Assembly (NCBI GenBank): GCA_036897485.1
Contig: JAYMTF010000191.1
Location: forward strand, 1-46,538
Length of the DNA: 46,538 nt
DNA from: Pelargonium nanum
Lineage: Eukaryota > Streptophyta > Magnoliopsida > Geraniales > Geraniaceae
Reading direction: 5' to 3'
Part shown: piece after piece, positions 14,249 through 25,777 of the stretch
How positions within the stretch are numbered: the stretch's first letter is position 1
How the letters are laid out: each line of letters begins with the position of its first letter
Position numbers and translations under genes: made by a program
Notes under the pieces: model-generated
What the model saw: only the letters and a program-made list of their open reading frames with translations
Databases searched by the model: none
Told to the model about the DNA's origin: nothing

Positions 14249-15581
14249 TGCTTATTTATTTAGTATATTTTGCATCACAAATGTTTCATGCATGCTCTAT
14301 TGGATTACGTCTTCAAAGTGCAACATTTGTAGCTCATGTGTTTTGCAAGAGTTTTATACAAATTGTAGCTGTAATTGCATGACAAAGACAACTACAAAAC
14401 TCCTCCCTACAAAAATTGGAATCATTAGCAAATGGTTGGAAAATTTTGAACACTTGGTTGATTTGGCTTGTGGACTTTCACAAGAAGCAGTAACTTGTGG
14501 GCCAAAAAAAGTCTTGTTTTGGGTTTTGCCCAGCTATTTTAGCCCAATTATAATCCAACATTATATTAGTATTTTATTTGATTGAGCAACAAAATGAACA
14601 GAACAAACACAAATTACAAAACTAACCAGAAAGAGAGCACATGCTCCATATTCAATTCAAGAACTTCCATGAACATGCTCTTCATTGCCTGCATGCACTT
14701 CCTTCCAGACAAAAAAGCAACCCAAATAAAATATTCCAAACAATCATGATTAGTGCTCTCCCAAACACTTGAATTTAACTAATAATTAAACAATACATAA
14801 ATTCTATAGCTTGTAGGTAGTTGAAGAAGTTGCCAAGAAATAGTGATACATGAAGAGATAAGCAAGAAAAACACATGCCCCTACATGTGGCCATGGTTTG
14901 GAGACAAAGCAAAGAAAAGCTTAGAGCAACCTCACATGGCTTCACATTATCCTTACAACTACAATACCACCCCCTCCTACATCAAAATAGTTGAACCAAC
15001 TTTGACAAAACATAGTGCTTGTTCGAGAACATTGCGTTCAAAAGTTATTTTAAAAACGGGTAATTATATTTTTATTAGAGTTACATAATTATGTTGGTCG
15101 ATTCTAACTACATACTCGAAAACCTTATCTATCGGGATCAGAAGGTCTTGATCGGACGGTCGAGGAGGGGAGTAGAAATTGAGGAATGTAAAGGATATTT
15201 AAGAAAGAAAAGAAAAAAGGGACGGCCACGAGAGCACGTGGAGGCTGAATCGGAGAGTTAATAAAATAGAGCGACTTTCCAGTAATACCGTTGAGAATGA
15301 GAACCAAAAGCCTCTACGGTAACAGCTGTTCGTAGCTGTACAATCCATGTGACCCCACTGCACAACACACCCGCACAAGCACAATGGCAAAGATTTTATT
15401 AGGATCTCTTGTTCATTACAACATACAGAGAAGAAAGATAATAATAATATCATGTGTTGTTCTTGAATCCAATCCTCTCTGTGTTCTTGAACAATCTTGA
15501 GAGAATTTGCAAGAAGGTGGTTTCTTGGGTTTCTTGAAGTTGTTGTTGGTGGTGTTTTGGGATTTTTACAGGAATTGATCA
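14249..15581. other. Spacer and bZIP promoter/5' UTR
   Basis: No gene is supported. An open frame at 14292-14585 has no recognisable domain. The left end should hold the protease promoter (AT-rich TATA-like sequence at about 14250-14272 on the minus strand). 15150-15581 is the likely bZIP promoter and leader, with a G-box at 15235-15240. Confidence 0.5.
15235..15240 (+). promoter_or_regulatory. G-box CACGTG upstream of the bZIP gene
   Basis: A perfect CACGTG core lies about 340 bp upstream of the bZIP start codon. G-boxes bind bZIP and bHLH factors, so self- or cross-regulation is conceivable. This is motif evidence only. Confidence 0.35.
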
Positions 15582-17309
15582 ATGGCGCAGTTGCCTCCGA
15601 AAATCCCAAACATGACACCGAACTGGCCGGAGTTCTCAAAGAACCACCACCACCACCAGAGGATACCATCTTTGGGCAACATTTCCATCACCAACCACCA
15701 GAACGGCCCGTCTTGGGTTGACGAGTTCCTCGACTTCTCGTCGGTGAAACGGAGCGCTCACCGGAGATCCGCCAGCGACTCCGTGACGTTTCTCGAGCCG
15801 GCCTCAATGCTCGGTGAATGCGGCGGCGGGAAGGGAAATAATGGCAATGCGAGCGCTAATAATGAGTTTGAGAGATTTGATGACGAGCAGTTCTTGTCCA
15901 TGTTCACCGACCAAATCCCGCCGGCGGTGGCTCCGTCGTCCTCCAATCCGTCGACGCCGTCGGATAATAACAGCTTCAACGAGGAGAAGCAGACGCAATC
16001 GGATCAAAAGCCGCAGCAACAGGGGAATGAAACAGAGGAAGTGCAGAGCCAATGTGAGCCTTCCAATGACAGGATAGTTGATCCCAAGAGGGTCAAGAGG
16101 TAACCATAAACCATTATATATAATGTTCTTTCCAAGAATGTTGATTTCTTGAAATTAAACCCAACAACATATAAAGTTTTCAAAAATTCAATCAAGATGT
16201 TTCATTTCTTGAAAACCAACCTATATTGTTTCCAAGAACTCAATCAAGAATGCTAGTTTCTTGGTCCAACCTGCACAATTTGTGTTGGTCTCTTATGTTC
16301 ATATTCTTAATACAATTTGTGTTGGTTTTTGCATATTAGAATCTTGGCAAATAGACAATCTGCTCAGAGATCAAGAGTGAGGAAGTTGCATTACATATCA
16401 GAACTCGAGCGAAGTGTAACATCATTACAAGTATGTCAAATCGTTATCTTCCTCCGAATTCTGAAACTGCGTAATGATTAAATTAATTTTTGCTAATTTT
16501 GACTGCATAATGTAGGCTGAAGTTTCGGTTCTGTCGCCTCGAGTTGCATTTTTAGATCATCAACGCTTGCTTCTTAATGTCGACAACAGCGCTCTGAAGC
16601 AACGAATCGCAGCTCTCCAACAAGACAAGATTTTCAAAGATGGTAAGCTCAAAACCCTACAGATACAATCAACTAGCCATAACATGAAACTGCAGCATTT
16701 TGTTTTCGTGAGGTAGCTATTTAGATGAAAAGAGAAAATCACTTTCAAAAACCAATCATTAAAGATTGGATGACATAAAAATAATGGTTCCATGAATTGT
16801 CTTTTTATTTACTATATATTGATTGTCACAAGTGACCTTGAAAAGCAACAGCTCTGCACACCATGTGCAAGAAAACTGCATCATGTGAGTTTCTCAAGGT
16901 CACTTGTGCAAGCACAGAATCAAACACAAAATTCCTTGGGGTCCATTTGAGAAGGACCACCCAAAAAACCTCTACAAATTGACACATATTGTTTGGTTTT
17001 TGCACATAAAATGAGTTTGTATGCATAAATTAAGGAAATGGAATAAATGAGTGCCTGCCACACACATGCACAAATTAAAGATCTTGATGCAGACTGATCC
17101 ATCTTAGCTGTTGATATGTACATTGACCTACAACAATATTAATGTCTTGCTTGCTTGTTGCAGCTCACCAAGAGGCATTGAAGAGGGAAATAGAGAGGCT
17201 GAGGCAAGTTTATCAGGAACAGAACCTCAAGAACATGGAGAATCCAATACAATTGCCTTCTGATCATGCCAAGGCTCCTAATGAAACTGAGCTACTGCTC
17301 AATGTTTGA
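15582..17309 (+). CDS. Group E bZIP transcription factor, bZIP34/61-like
   Basis: A nuclear DNA-binding protein of 293 aa. Exons: 15582-16099, 16340-16430, 16516-16642, 17164-17309; the CDS is 882 nt and in phase. It starts MAQLPPKIPNMTPNWPEFS, the signature start of Arabidopsis bZIP34/bZIP61, and has the conserved WVDEFLDFS and FDDEQFLSMF blocks. The basic region has N177-x7-R185 (NRQSAQRSR), followed by a leucine zipper running through exons 2-4 to the end (ELLLNV). The zipper contains the Pro (VLSPRVAF) known from this subgroup to disfavour homodimers and favour pairing with other bZIP groups. The Arabidopsis relatives act in pollen wall development and lipid metabolism, so the same role here is inferred. 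Intron 3 (16643-17163) holds a strong hairpin. Confidence 0.94.
16827..16908 (+). repeat. Perfect 15-bp inverted repeat (hairpin) in bZIP intron 3
   Basis: CACAAGTGACCTTGA at 16827-16841 is exactly complementary to TCAAGGTCACTTGTG at 16894-16908, separated by 52 nt. The transcript could fold into a stem-loop of about 82 nt. It could be a small MITE, a hairpin RNA precursor or a splicing structure. No target-site duplication was recognised. Confidence 0.75.
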
Positions 17310-20300
17310 AATTGAATCAACCCTCTCTCCAAATGCACTTGTTGATCACAAGAACACGCGCAAGAAGAACAAGAAGATGACAGAAGGGTTCAGTCACATT
17401 GTTTTCTTGGAGCAGTTCTTGAACACTGAAACTACATCTCCAAGAAATGGTGAGAAGGGTCACACTCATGGGAGAGTTTTGGGCCAGTGCGTCCATGTGA
17501 TGTGTCTGCCTCAACTCGGGGGACCACTCGGGATTTGGATGATTGGAGCGCAGGGGAGGGCACGTGCATACGCGACTGAAAAAGAAAGAAAAAATGCAAG
17601 AATCTTTGCTTTTCAAGTGTTTAGACTGATTGATGATGATGATGAAGGGTGGATCATGCATATGGGAGAGATTTCATTTGTTGTTTTAAGTATTTTTATT
17701 ACCAGTTTGTAGAATACTCTTCTTTCCTGCAATTACTGTGTCTTGGAAGGCAAAGGATAGTGGGTTTGTGTGGGGATAAATGAATGAGATACAAAAGAAA
17801 CAAGGGTTTGTCAGGAGGGGAGTGTTAGGTTCTTTGGTGTCAGATTTGTTGTTGTTCTTTATGTTATTTTCCCTGTTGTTTTCTTGGATGTAATGATGTG
17901 TATTCTTGTCATGTTCAAACCAAAGAAAATGAGAAGAGCAAAATGGTGTAGATATCAATGGATTTGTAATTGTAATGAAGTTTAGTTTTAGTGTATATTA
18001 TAGCATTTTGTGCATGTTTAGACATTTATATCATTAATGTTAATATATGTGAGGCAGGCTCAAGAGTTTCAGATTCTGTCTTTGGTAGGCTTATTGTTAT
18101 GAGCCGAGAGAACCAGCTCCTGTGGCGCCCCAACCCGTTGCATCCGGAGAGAGGGGTCAGTCATGTCCACGAGCATCAAGCACAATAACATATTTAGACA
18201 ACGAGTTTACCCTTGAATCATAAAATAACGTTAATCAACATCCAAATAACAAGTATAAGAGTGCCACGTGGCAAAGACCACCCGTAAAGCTCTCAAGGGG
18301 AGGCACATGACCATTGAGAAAAATGAAAACTGAATGAAACTGGAGATTAAACCTTTCAAAGAGTAATGTAGATTCCTATTGTGAAGCAGTTAATAACATT
18401 TTAGAGTGCAGCACATGATAAAAATGGACTTCAGGGGCACTATAACAAGAAAGACGAAGGATGATATCCATCAAAATGTACAATAATCATAGCGGATAGA
18501 ATTCAAGCATAGATTTTAGGGCATATTATGCACACATGCTACATTAATTGGAAGTTTCATAAACTGTTTTCTTCCTACAATTAAGTTAACATTTATCCTC
18601 CAAAACGAACCCCTTTACTTCGCCTCTCATTGGTAATTTCCAACACTATATCTTCCTACACCAACTGTGGTTGTGTTTGCAGCATAACTACTACTGGATA
18701 TTAGTTTACCAACCTGCATCAACAGAAAATCAATTAAAGCAACAATTTTTGGTTTCCAAAGATGATAGTCAAATGCTAAAGCTGCGGATCCATCCTCAAG
18801 AACCCACATTAACACGGGTTAGCATCACAAACGATTTCCTCAGACTATCGGGAGAAAACCACTTAAAGCCATAATTTATGTAGAAATTCAAATTGATAAG
18901 TCGTCCATCTAAAATCTATACACAAGTACATAAGCATCAGTAGACAGTAATAACTCCACTTTAACAAAATAAATATAAATTTGATCTATAGAGAATCTAG
19001 CATGAAAGTGAACCAGGTTTTCATTAATCCTAGCTATGAAGATGTTCTTTGATTGCACCCCCTTCTAACATAAAAGATTCACAGTATCAATATTATTGTA
19101 ATCCTTCTTTTTTTTTTTTACCCTGATTACAAATATAGTTGAAAATTTGATATTGCTAGAAATTAAACCACAGTTGACCTTTCTGCCTGCAAGATCCAAA
19201 ATGAGGAAACTCATTAAAAAGACTTGGGCAGTTATTGTTTTGTGATGAAAAGGATAAACAAAAAAGAGAAAACAAAGATTACGGACTCAAGAAAGTCCGC
19301 TAGTGCTTCATGAAAACATTTCCAGGCAACAAGCTATTACGGTACAGGAAATATTTCCAAGGATCATAAATCTGTGGCAAAGTATAACATAAATATCCAC
19401 TCAGTATGCCATGTAACCTGAATTTGGCCCAGTATTAGTGAGGGATAGGATTAATTAGGTGGCTTAGTTGAAGACTTAAAATCTAATTTCAAGGGCATAG
19501 AGTACCATCACCACTCATAAACTAGTTTCTTATTCTGAGATATGAGTGCATGAAAATTTGCAAATTTATGGCTAGTGAAGCATATTAACTGCTAAATTTG
19601 ATTAGTTTTTTCACATCAAATGAGAGTAAGCAAGAAATTGTTGACTCTTGAATGGTGTTCTATAGTCTCCAAAACAGAAGGGACAAGCTTTTAAGAGAAA
19701 GGAAGAAAAGTAAACTATTTGTCATTAGCTTTTGAACCTGTAAGAAACACTGAATTTCCTATAGTCTAGTGAAGCATTAACAGCTAAATTTGATTAGTTT
19801 CTTCACACCAAATGAGAGTAAGCTAGAAATTGACTCTTGAATGGTGCTTTATAGTTTCCAAAACAGAAGGGAGAGGCTTTTAGGGGAAAGAAAGAAAAGA
19901 AAAACATTTGTCAATAGCTTTTGAACCTCTAAGAACACTGGACTTCCTAGTTTGGAGAGAGGTACATATAAACAGATTTAAAAAACAGTCCATATACCCA
20001 ACCTAATTGAGTATTTTGGATAAGGCCTGCAACAGAGTTGAAAATACTGGTGTTGAACAAGAAGGAACCTTTGAGTAGGCGTTTCAATTATACTAGTTCT
20101 CTTCTCCCTATTCTAGCAGCTTAAGGATATAAAATAGTAAATAGTTCTTTTACTTGTGGCAGAATCCATATGCTAAATGTGAACATCTAGAAAAGTCGTG
20201 TCAAAACCAACACCAATGCTTAAATGAAAATTCAGATCAGGGGAGATAAAAAGTCAGCAGTGATTCATCATAACAGCCTTGCACATTGCACTTGCAGTTT

Positions 20301-20462
20301 ATAGCAAATAGATGGTTCTGTAATTGCTTTGATAAACACACATATGGAACTATAAGCAAGAATATAGCAGAGAAAGTTGTACCCTTTATGTTGTAAATAA
20401 GTGATGACTATCATTTACAAGATCAATACTAACAAAAACAGGAAGACTCACCAAAAAGTCCA
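17310..20462. other. bZIP 3' UTR and long spacer between convergent genes
   Basis: 17310 to about 17960 is probably bZIP 3' UTR. The rest is AT-rich with no supported gene. It contains a perfect palindromic G-box GCCACGTGGC at 18263-18272 and a large imperfect tandem duplication at 19572-19953. The right end should contain the 3' UTR of the minus-strand gene that ends at 20463. Confidence 0.5.
19572..19953. repeat. Imperfect tandem duplication, ~190 bp x 2
   Basis: Copy 1 (19572-19765) and copy 2 (19766 to about 19953) both run from CTAGTGAAGCAT through AGCTTTTGAACCT to a CTTCCTA- or TTTCCTA-type end, with scattered substitutions and small indels. The divergence (very roughly 10-15% by eye) shows that the duplication is not recent. 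No coding potential is seen. Confidence 0.85.
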
Positions 20463-22724
20463 TCACTCTGGTGGAGTACATTCTGTCGACTCTGGCAATT
20501 GGGAGGCCTTACGTTCCACAGATAGTTCCTTGAGAAGTCCAACTTCCTTCTCAATGCCAAGCAGTTTGCTTTCCAGCAACTGAACTGCATCAAGATGACC
20601 ATTGAATGTTGTAGTCCACCCTACTTCATAGTCATTTAACGTCTTTTGAATCAGCAATTGGGCCAACCTAATATCTTCTAATTGCTTCAAACGCTGCTTT
20701 TCTAACTCTGTGGTGCTCAAAACAAGACCTCCAGACCCAGGAACATCCTTATAAAGTGGTTCTTCAGGCTTCGGAAATCGTGCTCTGTATTCAGCAAATG
20801 CTTTTTGAGTTTCCTTTAAAGCCTTTCTGTAGTTCTGTAAGAGATTTCCCATCATAATGAGCTCACGTTCAAGCCGAAATGTGTCAACTTTTCTTTTATG
20901 TTGCTCAGCAATTCTTTGATTATGCATGCTGTGAATTGTGTTATCTCGCTGCTGCAGTTCGTTAAGCAACACCTGTTGATTCATGCTTGCTTCTGCAAAT
21001 TCATGTTCCTTTGTCTCATACATCATCCTAGCTTTTCCCAAAAAATGCTGTACTTGCTCCATATACATATGAAAGTCACCAGACTTACTATCAAATGAGC
21101 CATCAGTTCTCAATCGTTTATTAGCACCATTTAGACCACCATGAGATATGGCATTATCATTGCCATATTCTCTCATGTGTGCATTATTAAAAAGTGAAGG
21201 ACCATCAGAAATCATATGACTCTCACCCCTTGATGAAAGAAAGTCCCCTGGTGAATGGTCATGTAGTTGCAATGCTGAACCAAAAGGATTTTGTGCAGCA
21301 TCCAGTGCTTGAATAAGATTATCTGACGATAACGCATTCGGAGAAAGATGAAACCCTCCATCGTGCTGCTCTTCCTCCTCGTCCTCTTGAGGTTGATCTT
21401 CTCTTAGTTCCCCATCTTGTTTTTCCTCCTCGAAACCCGAACCCTTAATTTCGCCAAGATCACACCTACGCAAGAAATGCTCATCTTCATTGTTCTTCCC
21501 ATCCAAAAACCACTGCACTGGTTCTTCTCCCTTACATTCCTCAAAGTCCATGACATCATCACCCATCCCACATTCCTTTTCAACCTCATCTTTCTCACCA
21601 TGATCTTGCCCACCAAGGCTCAGTTCGATTTTGTGCTCCTCCAACTCTGATACCTGAAAATCATCAGCAGCATCATTCATCTTCACATCACCACTACCAT
21701 CAGCCTCCTCCTCTTCCTCTTCCTTCAAATCAATCTCCACCTTAGGCTCTTCCCGGAACAACTCCTCACGCTGCGACTTTATCAAACACTGCAAATGTGA
21801 TGCATAGTAACAATTCTCCAAATGTGGTGCAAGCATCAACTCCTTCTCCACCATATACCATATCAAAGTCGCCCATTCCACCTTCTCCAAATGTCCTTCC
21901 TTTATCACATTCATCGACTTGATCACCTCATCAGGCATCATCCACATATCCTCATGCAGGAGCATCCAATTCGACACCAGATCCTCAACAAAAGCAATTG
22001 ATTCCTCTGACTCCATAACCCCACCTGCCCCATCCACTACAGCACCTTTATCCTTCTTCACCGGTGGCGGTAACCTCAATGCTCTGGCCATATCCGCCCG
22101 ATTCAACGGAATCCTACCCCCATTGACATAGCTTGCTCTCTGAGTAGGATTGAAATTGGCTATCAATTGCGCGATCAGATCGACACGAATGTTACTATCA
22201 AACTCCAAATGCACAAAATTCCACAAGCCAAGTCGCTGCAGGAGCTTCTCGTGGCTGGCAAAGTCTAGGGCTTTTGCGGGCACGAAAGGAATGGGCTTGA
22301 TCTTGGAAAGCAAAGTTTCCAGCTTCATCCGGTTCTTCCTCTCTAGAGCAGCAGACTTTCGCTTCTGTCCACCCTTCTTGCGCTTCGGGGCGCGACGAGG
22401 GACGGTCGCGGCGGAGGAGTTGGCGAATGGGAGGTCTTGTTGCTGCGGAGACGACGCGTTGAAACCATCTGGATCCTCCTGGTTCTGGTCATCGACAAGC
22501 GGGTCTGGGTTTTGGGAATTAGGGTTTTGTTGGGTCTCCTCTTCTTCTATGGTTAGGGTTTCAGCAAGTTGTGGTTTTGATGATGCAGAAGGAGGAGGTG
22601 GAAGAGGACTGTCATTACCCTGATCAGTTTGTTGTTGGGTCGGGTTAGGGTTTTGGGTATGGGAGGTTTGGGCGAGATCATCAGAATGACCATGAAGGTG
22701 ATCCTGATCAGGAGAAGTGGTCAT
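20463..22724 (-). CDS. Plant nuclear coiled-coil protein of unknown function
   Basis: An uninterrupted 753-codon ORF; I do not recognise a named family. In order: a Gln/Pro/Asn-rich low-complexity start (about 1-100); a basic nuclear-localisation-like cluster (RRAPKRKKGGQKRK); a well-ordered block with KIKPIPFVPAKALDFASHE and LQRLGLWNFVHLEFD, followed by a helical region rich in Trp (ATLIWYMVEKE); a long acidic stretch full of Glu/Asp; and a C-terminal half with long helices likely to form coiled coils (QQVLLNELQQRD...; LEKQRLKQLEDIRLAQLL). The Met at 22724 begins MTTSPDQDH and is followed by open sequence of constrained composition, so it is taken as the start. The block at about residues 135-200 looks like the conserved core. 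A chromatin or RNA scaffold role would be a guess. Confidence 0.88.
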   Translation of the reverse strand: MTTSPDQDHLHGHSDDLAQTSHTQNPNPTQQQTDQGNDSPLPPPPSASSKPQLAETLTIEEEETQQNPNSQNPDPLVDDQNQEDPDGFNASSPQQQDLPFANSSAATVPRRAPKRKKGGQKRKSAALERKNRMKLETLLSKIKPIPFVPAKALDFASHEKLLQRLGLWNFVHLEFDSNIRVDLIAQLIANFNPTQRASYVNGGRIPLNRADMARALRLPPPVKKDKGAVVDGAGGVMESEESIAFVEDLVSNWMLLHEDMWMMPDEVIKSMNVIKEGHLEKVEWATLIWYMVEKELMLAPHLENCYYASHLQCLIKSQREELFREEPKVEIDLKEEEEEEADGSGDVKMNDAADDFQVSELEEHKIELSLGGQDHGEKDEVEKECGMGDDVMDFEECKGEEPVQWFLDGKNNEDEHFLRRCDLGEIKGSGFEEEKQDGELREDQPQEDEEEEQHDGGFHLSPNALSSDNLIQALDAAQNPFGSALQLHDHSPGDFLSSRGESHMISDGPSLFNNAHMREYGNDNAISHGGLNGANKRLRTDGSFDSKSGDFHMYMEQVQHFLGKARMMYETKEHEFAEASMNQQVLLNELQQRDNTIHSMHNQRIAEQHKRKVDTFRLERELIMMGNLLQNYRKALKETQKAFAEYRARFPKPEEPLYKDVPGSGGLVLSTTELEKQRLKQLEDIRLAQLLIQKTLNDYEVGWTTTFNGHLDAVQLLESKLLGIEKEVGLLKELSVERKASQLPESTECTPPE

Positions 22725-23388
22725 GGTGAAACCGATAGCGGAGCGACAATGGCTCCTTCCTTGGGTTCAGAAATCTCAGTCTCTCAAAGCCATGAGAGAG
22801 AGACCAAAATGATGGTGAAATTGGATTAGTACAGTATGGTCACTGCAATTCAGACCAGGTGAGGAAGACAATGAAAATAAGGTGAAAATACCTTTTTGCC
22901 CTTCAGCTAATTCATGAATTCTGATGATGCATCTTATGTGAGATAATCATCATTTATATTTTATCTTCTATCTAATTAAGTTTAATCGTGGTTAGCAATC
23001 ATGTCATATAGACTAATGAATAAGTTTACAATGATCTTGACTTCTCTACACCCACTAGCTATTTGTTATTTTGAACCAAAGAAGCTCTATGGACTGTGGT
23101 ACAAGAACTCACCAAAACAGCTAAACTTGACTCAGTTATATAAATGTGCATCTCCCACTTGCTTGAAACCAAACCTACCCATGAATTAACTCATGCACAC
23201 CAGCACATGCCAATGCCATTTCAAGCATTGACTTTTATCACAATGTAATTAGCTTCACTTTTGCTTGACAATTCTTGATCATTGTAGATATAATCTTTAT
23301 TGTGTACAGTTCTGTCATGTGCTCAACTCTTCTGTCTTTTTGCTTCCTACAAATGAAAAACTTACATATAGCTTTTCAAGGCCATGAG
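22725..23388. other. Divergent promoter region between the coiled-coil gene and NCL copy 1
   Basis: No gene is supported. A TATATAAA at 23137-23144 is a plausible TATA box for the plus-strand exchanger gene. The region just right of 22724 is the leader of the minus-strand gene. Confidence 0.45.
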
Positions 23389-23482
23389 ATGGTAAAGAAA
23401 CTTGCATTCTTTTATCTGTCCATCTTGTTTCTCTTGACAGTTGACACTAGCTAGCTCGGGTTTGAGCCGACTTGTTGCAGAG

Positions 23483-25777
23483 ATGTTGTCCTCTGATGGA
23501 GAGCTGCCATTTATTCGTCTTAACAGCTTGGTTGCATCGGATACATGTGACCAGACTTATGGATTCTTGCCATGCACCGATACTGCCCTTGGAAATGTCT
23601 TTCTTATCTTGCTCTATGGTTACATCATGTTTCGGTCAGCCAAGCTTTTGTCTGATGGAAGTGAGATTTTGTTGGAAATTCTTGGACCCGGCATTATTGG
23701 GGGTCTCTTCTTACCTGTACTCAGTGCTGTTCCTGATGCAGCAATCATCCTCGGTTAGTATTCAGTTCTATGTATATTTCTGTTACCTTGTGTTCCTCTA
23801 GTAAAATAAGTTGATCTTATGGGAAGTTTCTTTATAAATTTGATGTTCTTTTGCAATGGTGCAACCAATAGGGACAGAGAAATGGAAATTGAACCAAGGA
23901 TATCATTTTTGCATGCTTATTGAGATTTGACCATGTAATAAACTGATTAGGCCTCTTTGGACTTTTCTGCATAGTTTTAGGGTGTCTTGCTGCAAATTAT
24001 TTTAAGTGCCTTTTGGTTGTAACTTCAATTTGTGTTATAGATGAATATACTTGAGTTGTACTGGTAGCAGTCACAGCACATAAACTTGTGTTAATTTTTA
24101 CCATCTGGTGTTGCTGTAGCATCTGGCATATCTGGGAGCCAAGAAACAGCTCAAAGTCAAGTCTATGTTGGAATGGGCTTGTTAGCTGGTTCAACTGTCA
24201 TGCTTCTGACAATACTATGGGGATCCTGTCTCGTCGTTGGCAAATGTGACCTTGAGAATTCAGTAGCTGTAGATAAAAAAGATACCAAAACATTTAGCTT
24301 AACTGGTATTCCTCTACTCCATAGAAAATATTGAATTCAATGCTGATAGTTTTTGTCAGCAGATCGAGGGTTGAGATTGTATTTCCTTTTTTTATGTTAA
24401 CAGGTTCGGGATTGAGTACTGATATCTGGACTAGCTATGCTGCAAGGATCATGATGATATCTGTCATACCATTCGTCATAGTCCAACTCCCAGAAGTCTT
24501 CGAAGCAACTTCTCAAAGCCGATTAGCAATCTTAGTTTCATTCACTGTCTCCATTGCTTTGTTAATTTCATATAGCCTTTATCAGGTAGTTATGATTTGA
24601 GTTCATAAATGTTTTGTTTTATAGATTGACCACCTCTTTTCTGCAATGATTATAGCATCTTGTGTTTGAAACATTGATTGATGCAGGTTTTCCAGCCATG
24701 GATTCAGAAGAGAAGGATTGCTTATGCAAAGCACAAGCAAGTAAAATCAAGAATTGTACAGCATCTGAATACGAATGTGTTGGGGAGACTTGTTACAGAT
24801 GATGGTGATCCAAATATAGAAGAAATACAGAAGTGGGTCTTCTTTAAGCTTTCAGTTCCTTTCCCTTTTAAATTTTGAACTTGTGGTGAATAATTGGTAA
24901 ATTCATTTCTGTGATGACAGGTTGTTTAAGACATTGGATCAGAATTCAGATGGATATTTATCAGAAGTGGAGTTGAGAGCTTTGATCATAGGAATCGAGT
25001 TTGAAGATATGAATACGAACGTTAATGATTCTGTCCAGAAAATAATGAAAGAATTTGATAAATCTGGCGATTCACAGATTGATAATGATGAGTTTATTAA
25101 AGGAATCTCAACTTGGATCCACAAGGCTAAGCATTCCCATCATCACAGACAACAAAATGTTCATGGACTTTTAGGGGATCAAGATGATGAAGCTGAGGAG
25201 AGCAATGAAAATTCAAAGTGGAATGCCTCCAAAGCAGTGCTGATGTTGCTATTAGGAACTGTCATTGCTGCTTCATTTGCTGCTCCGCTGGTGGATGCTG
25301 TCGACAACTTCTCAACTGCAACAACCATCCCCTCTTTCTTTGTCTCCTTCGTTATCTTGCCTTTCGTTAGCTCAAGTGAGGTGGTTTCAACTCTAATATT
25401 TGCCAGCCGGAAGAAGATGAAAACTGCATCTTTGACATACTCTGAGGTTTGTACTTAGCACTCTCCCTTTCCAATTTTCTAGTGTTTTTGCCAACAATTT
25501 CTCTAATTCATGAGTCTTTTTTATGCAGATCTATGGTTCAGTGACTATAAGTAACATCCTTTCGCTATCTGTCTTCTTGGGCCTTGTTTACATCCGCGAA
25601 CTAACATGGGACTTCTTTTCTGAGGTGCTGATCATTCTGATTGTTTGCATTGTGGTGGGTCTCGTTGCTAGTTTCCGAACCACCTTCCCTCTCTGGATGA
25701 GTTTGGTGGCTTATGCCTTGTATCCATGTTCCCTAGTGTTGGTGTATGTTCTTGACTATGTTTTAGGATTATCGTAG
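23483..25777 (+). CDS. EF-hand Na+/Ca2+ exchanger-like protein (NCL type), copy 1
   Basis: A membrane cation exchanger of the plant NCL family (compare Arabidopsis At1g53210), which combines NCX-type alpha repeats with cytosolic EF-hands and affects Ca2+/Na+ balance, probably at the vacuole. Exons: to 23753, 24120-24305, 24404-24585, 24687-24832, 24921-25446, 25529-25777. From Met 23483 the CDS is 1560 nt (519 aa). The alpha-1 region has GGLFLPVLSAVPDAAIIL with Asp85, then GMGLLAGSTVMLLT. EF loops are at 268-279 (DQNSDGYLSEVE) and 308-319 (DKSGDSQIDNDE). Alpha-2 carries PLVDAVDNFS and SSE. The ancestral signal peptide (ATG 23389, MVKKLAFFYLSILFLL) is out of frame by one nucleotide compared with copy 2 and ends at TAG 23452-23454, so the start chosen here is only the first downstream Met. 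Confidence 0.82.

Noticed and set aside
14292-14585. 97-codon plus-strand ORF between protease and bZIP genes
   Set aside because: No recognisable domain, AT-rich composition like the spacer and no splice partners.
15199-15669. 156-codon minus-strand ORF overlapping the bZIP 5' end
   Set aside because: Shadow of the bZIP leader and exon 1; no domain and a low-complexity start.
18119-18190. TGTGGCGCCCCAACCCG as the start of a gypsy-type LTR
   Set aside because: The opening resembles some plant LTR starts, but no matching end, target duplication or internal sequence was found.
23392-23440. A GT...AG intron (GTAAAG to TTGACAG) that would join ATG 23389 to the NCL copy 1 frame
   Set aside because: Only 49 nt, shorter than plant introns are normally spliced, and the segment is clearly homologous to coding leader sequence in copy 2.
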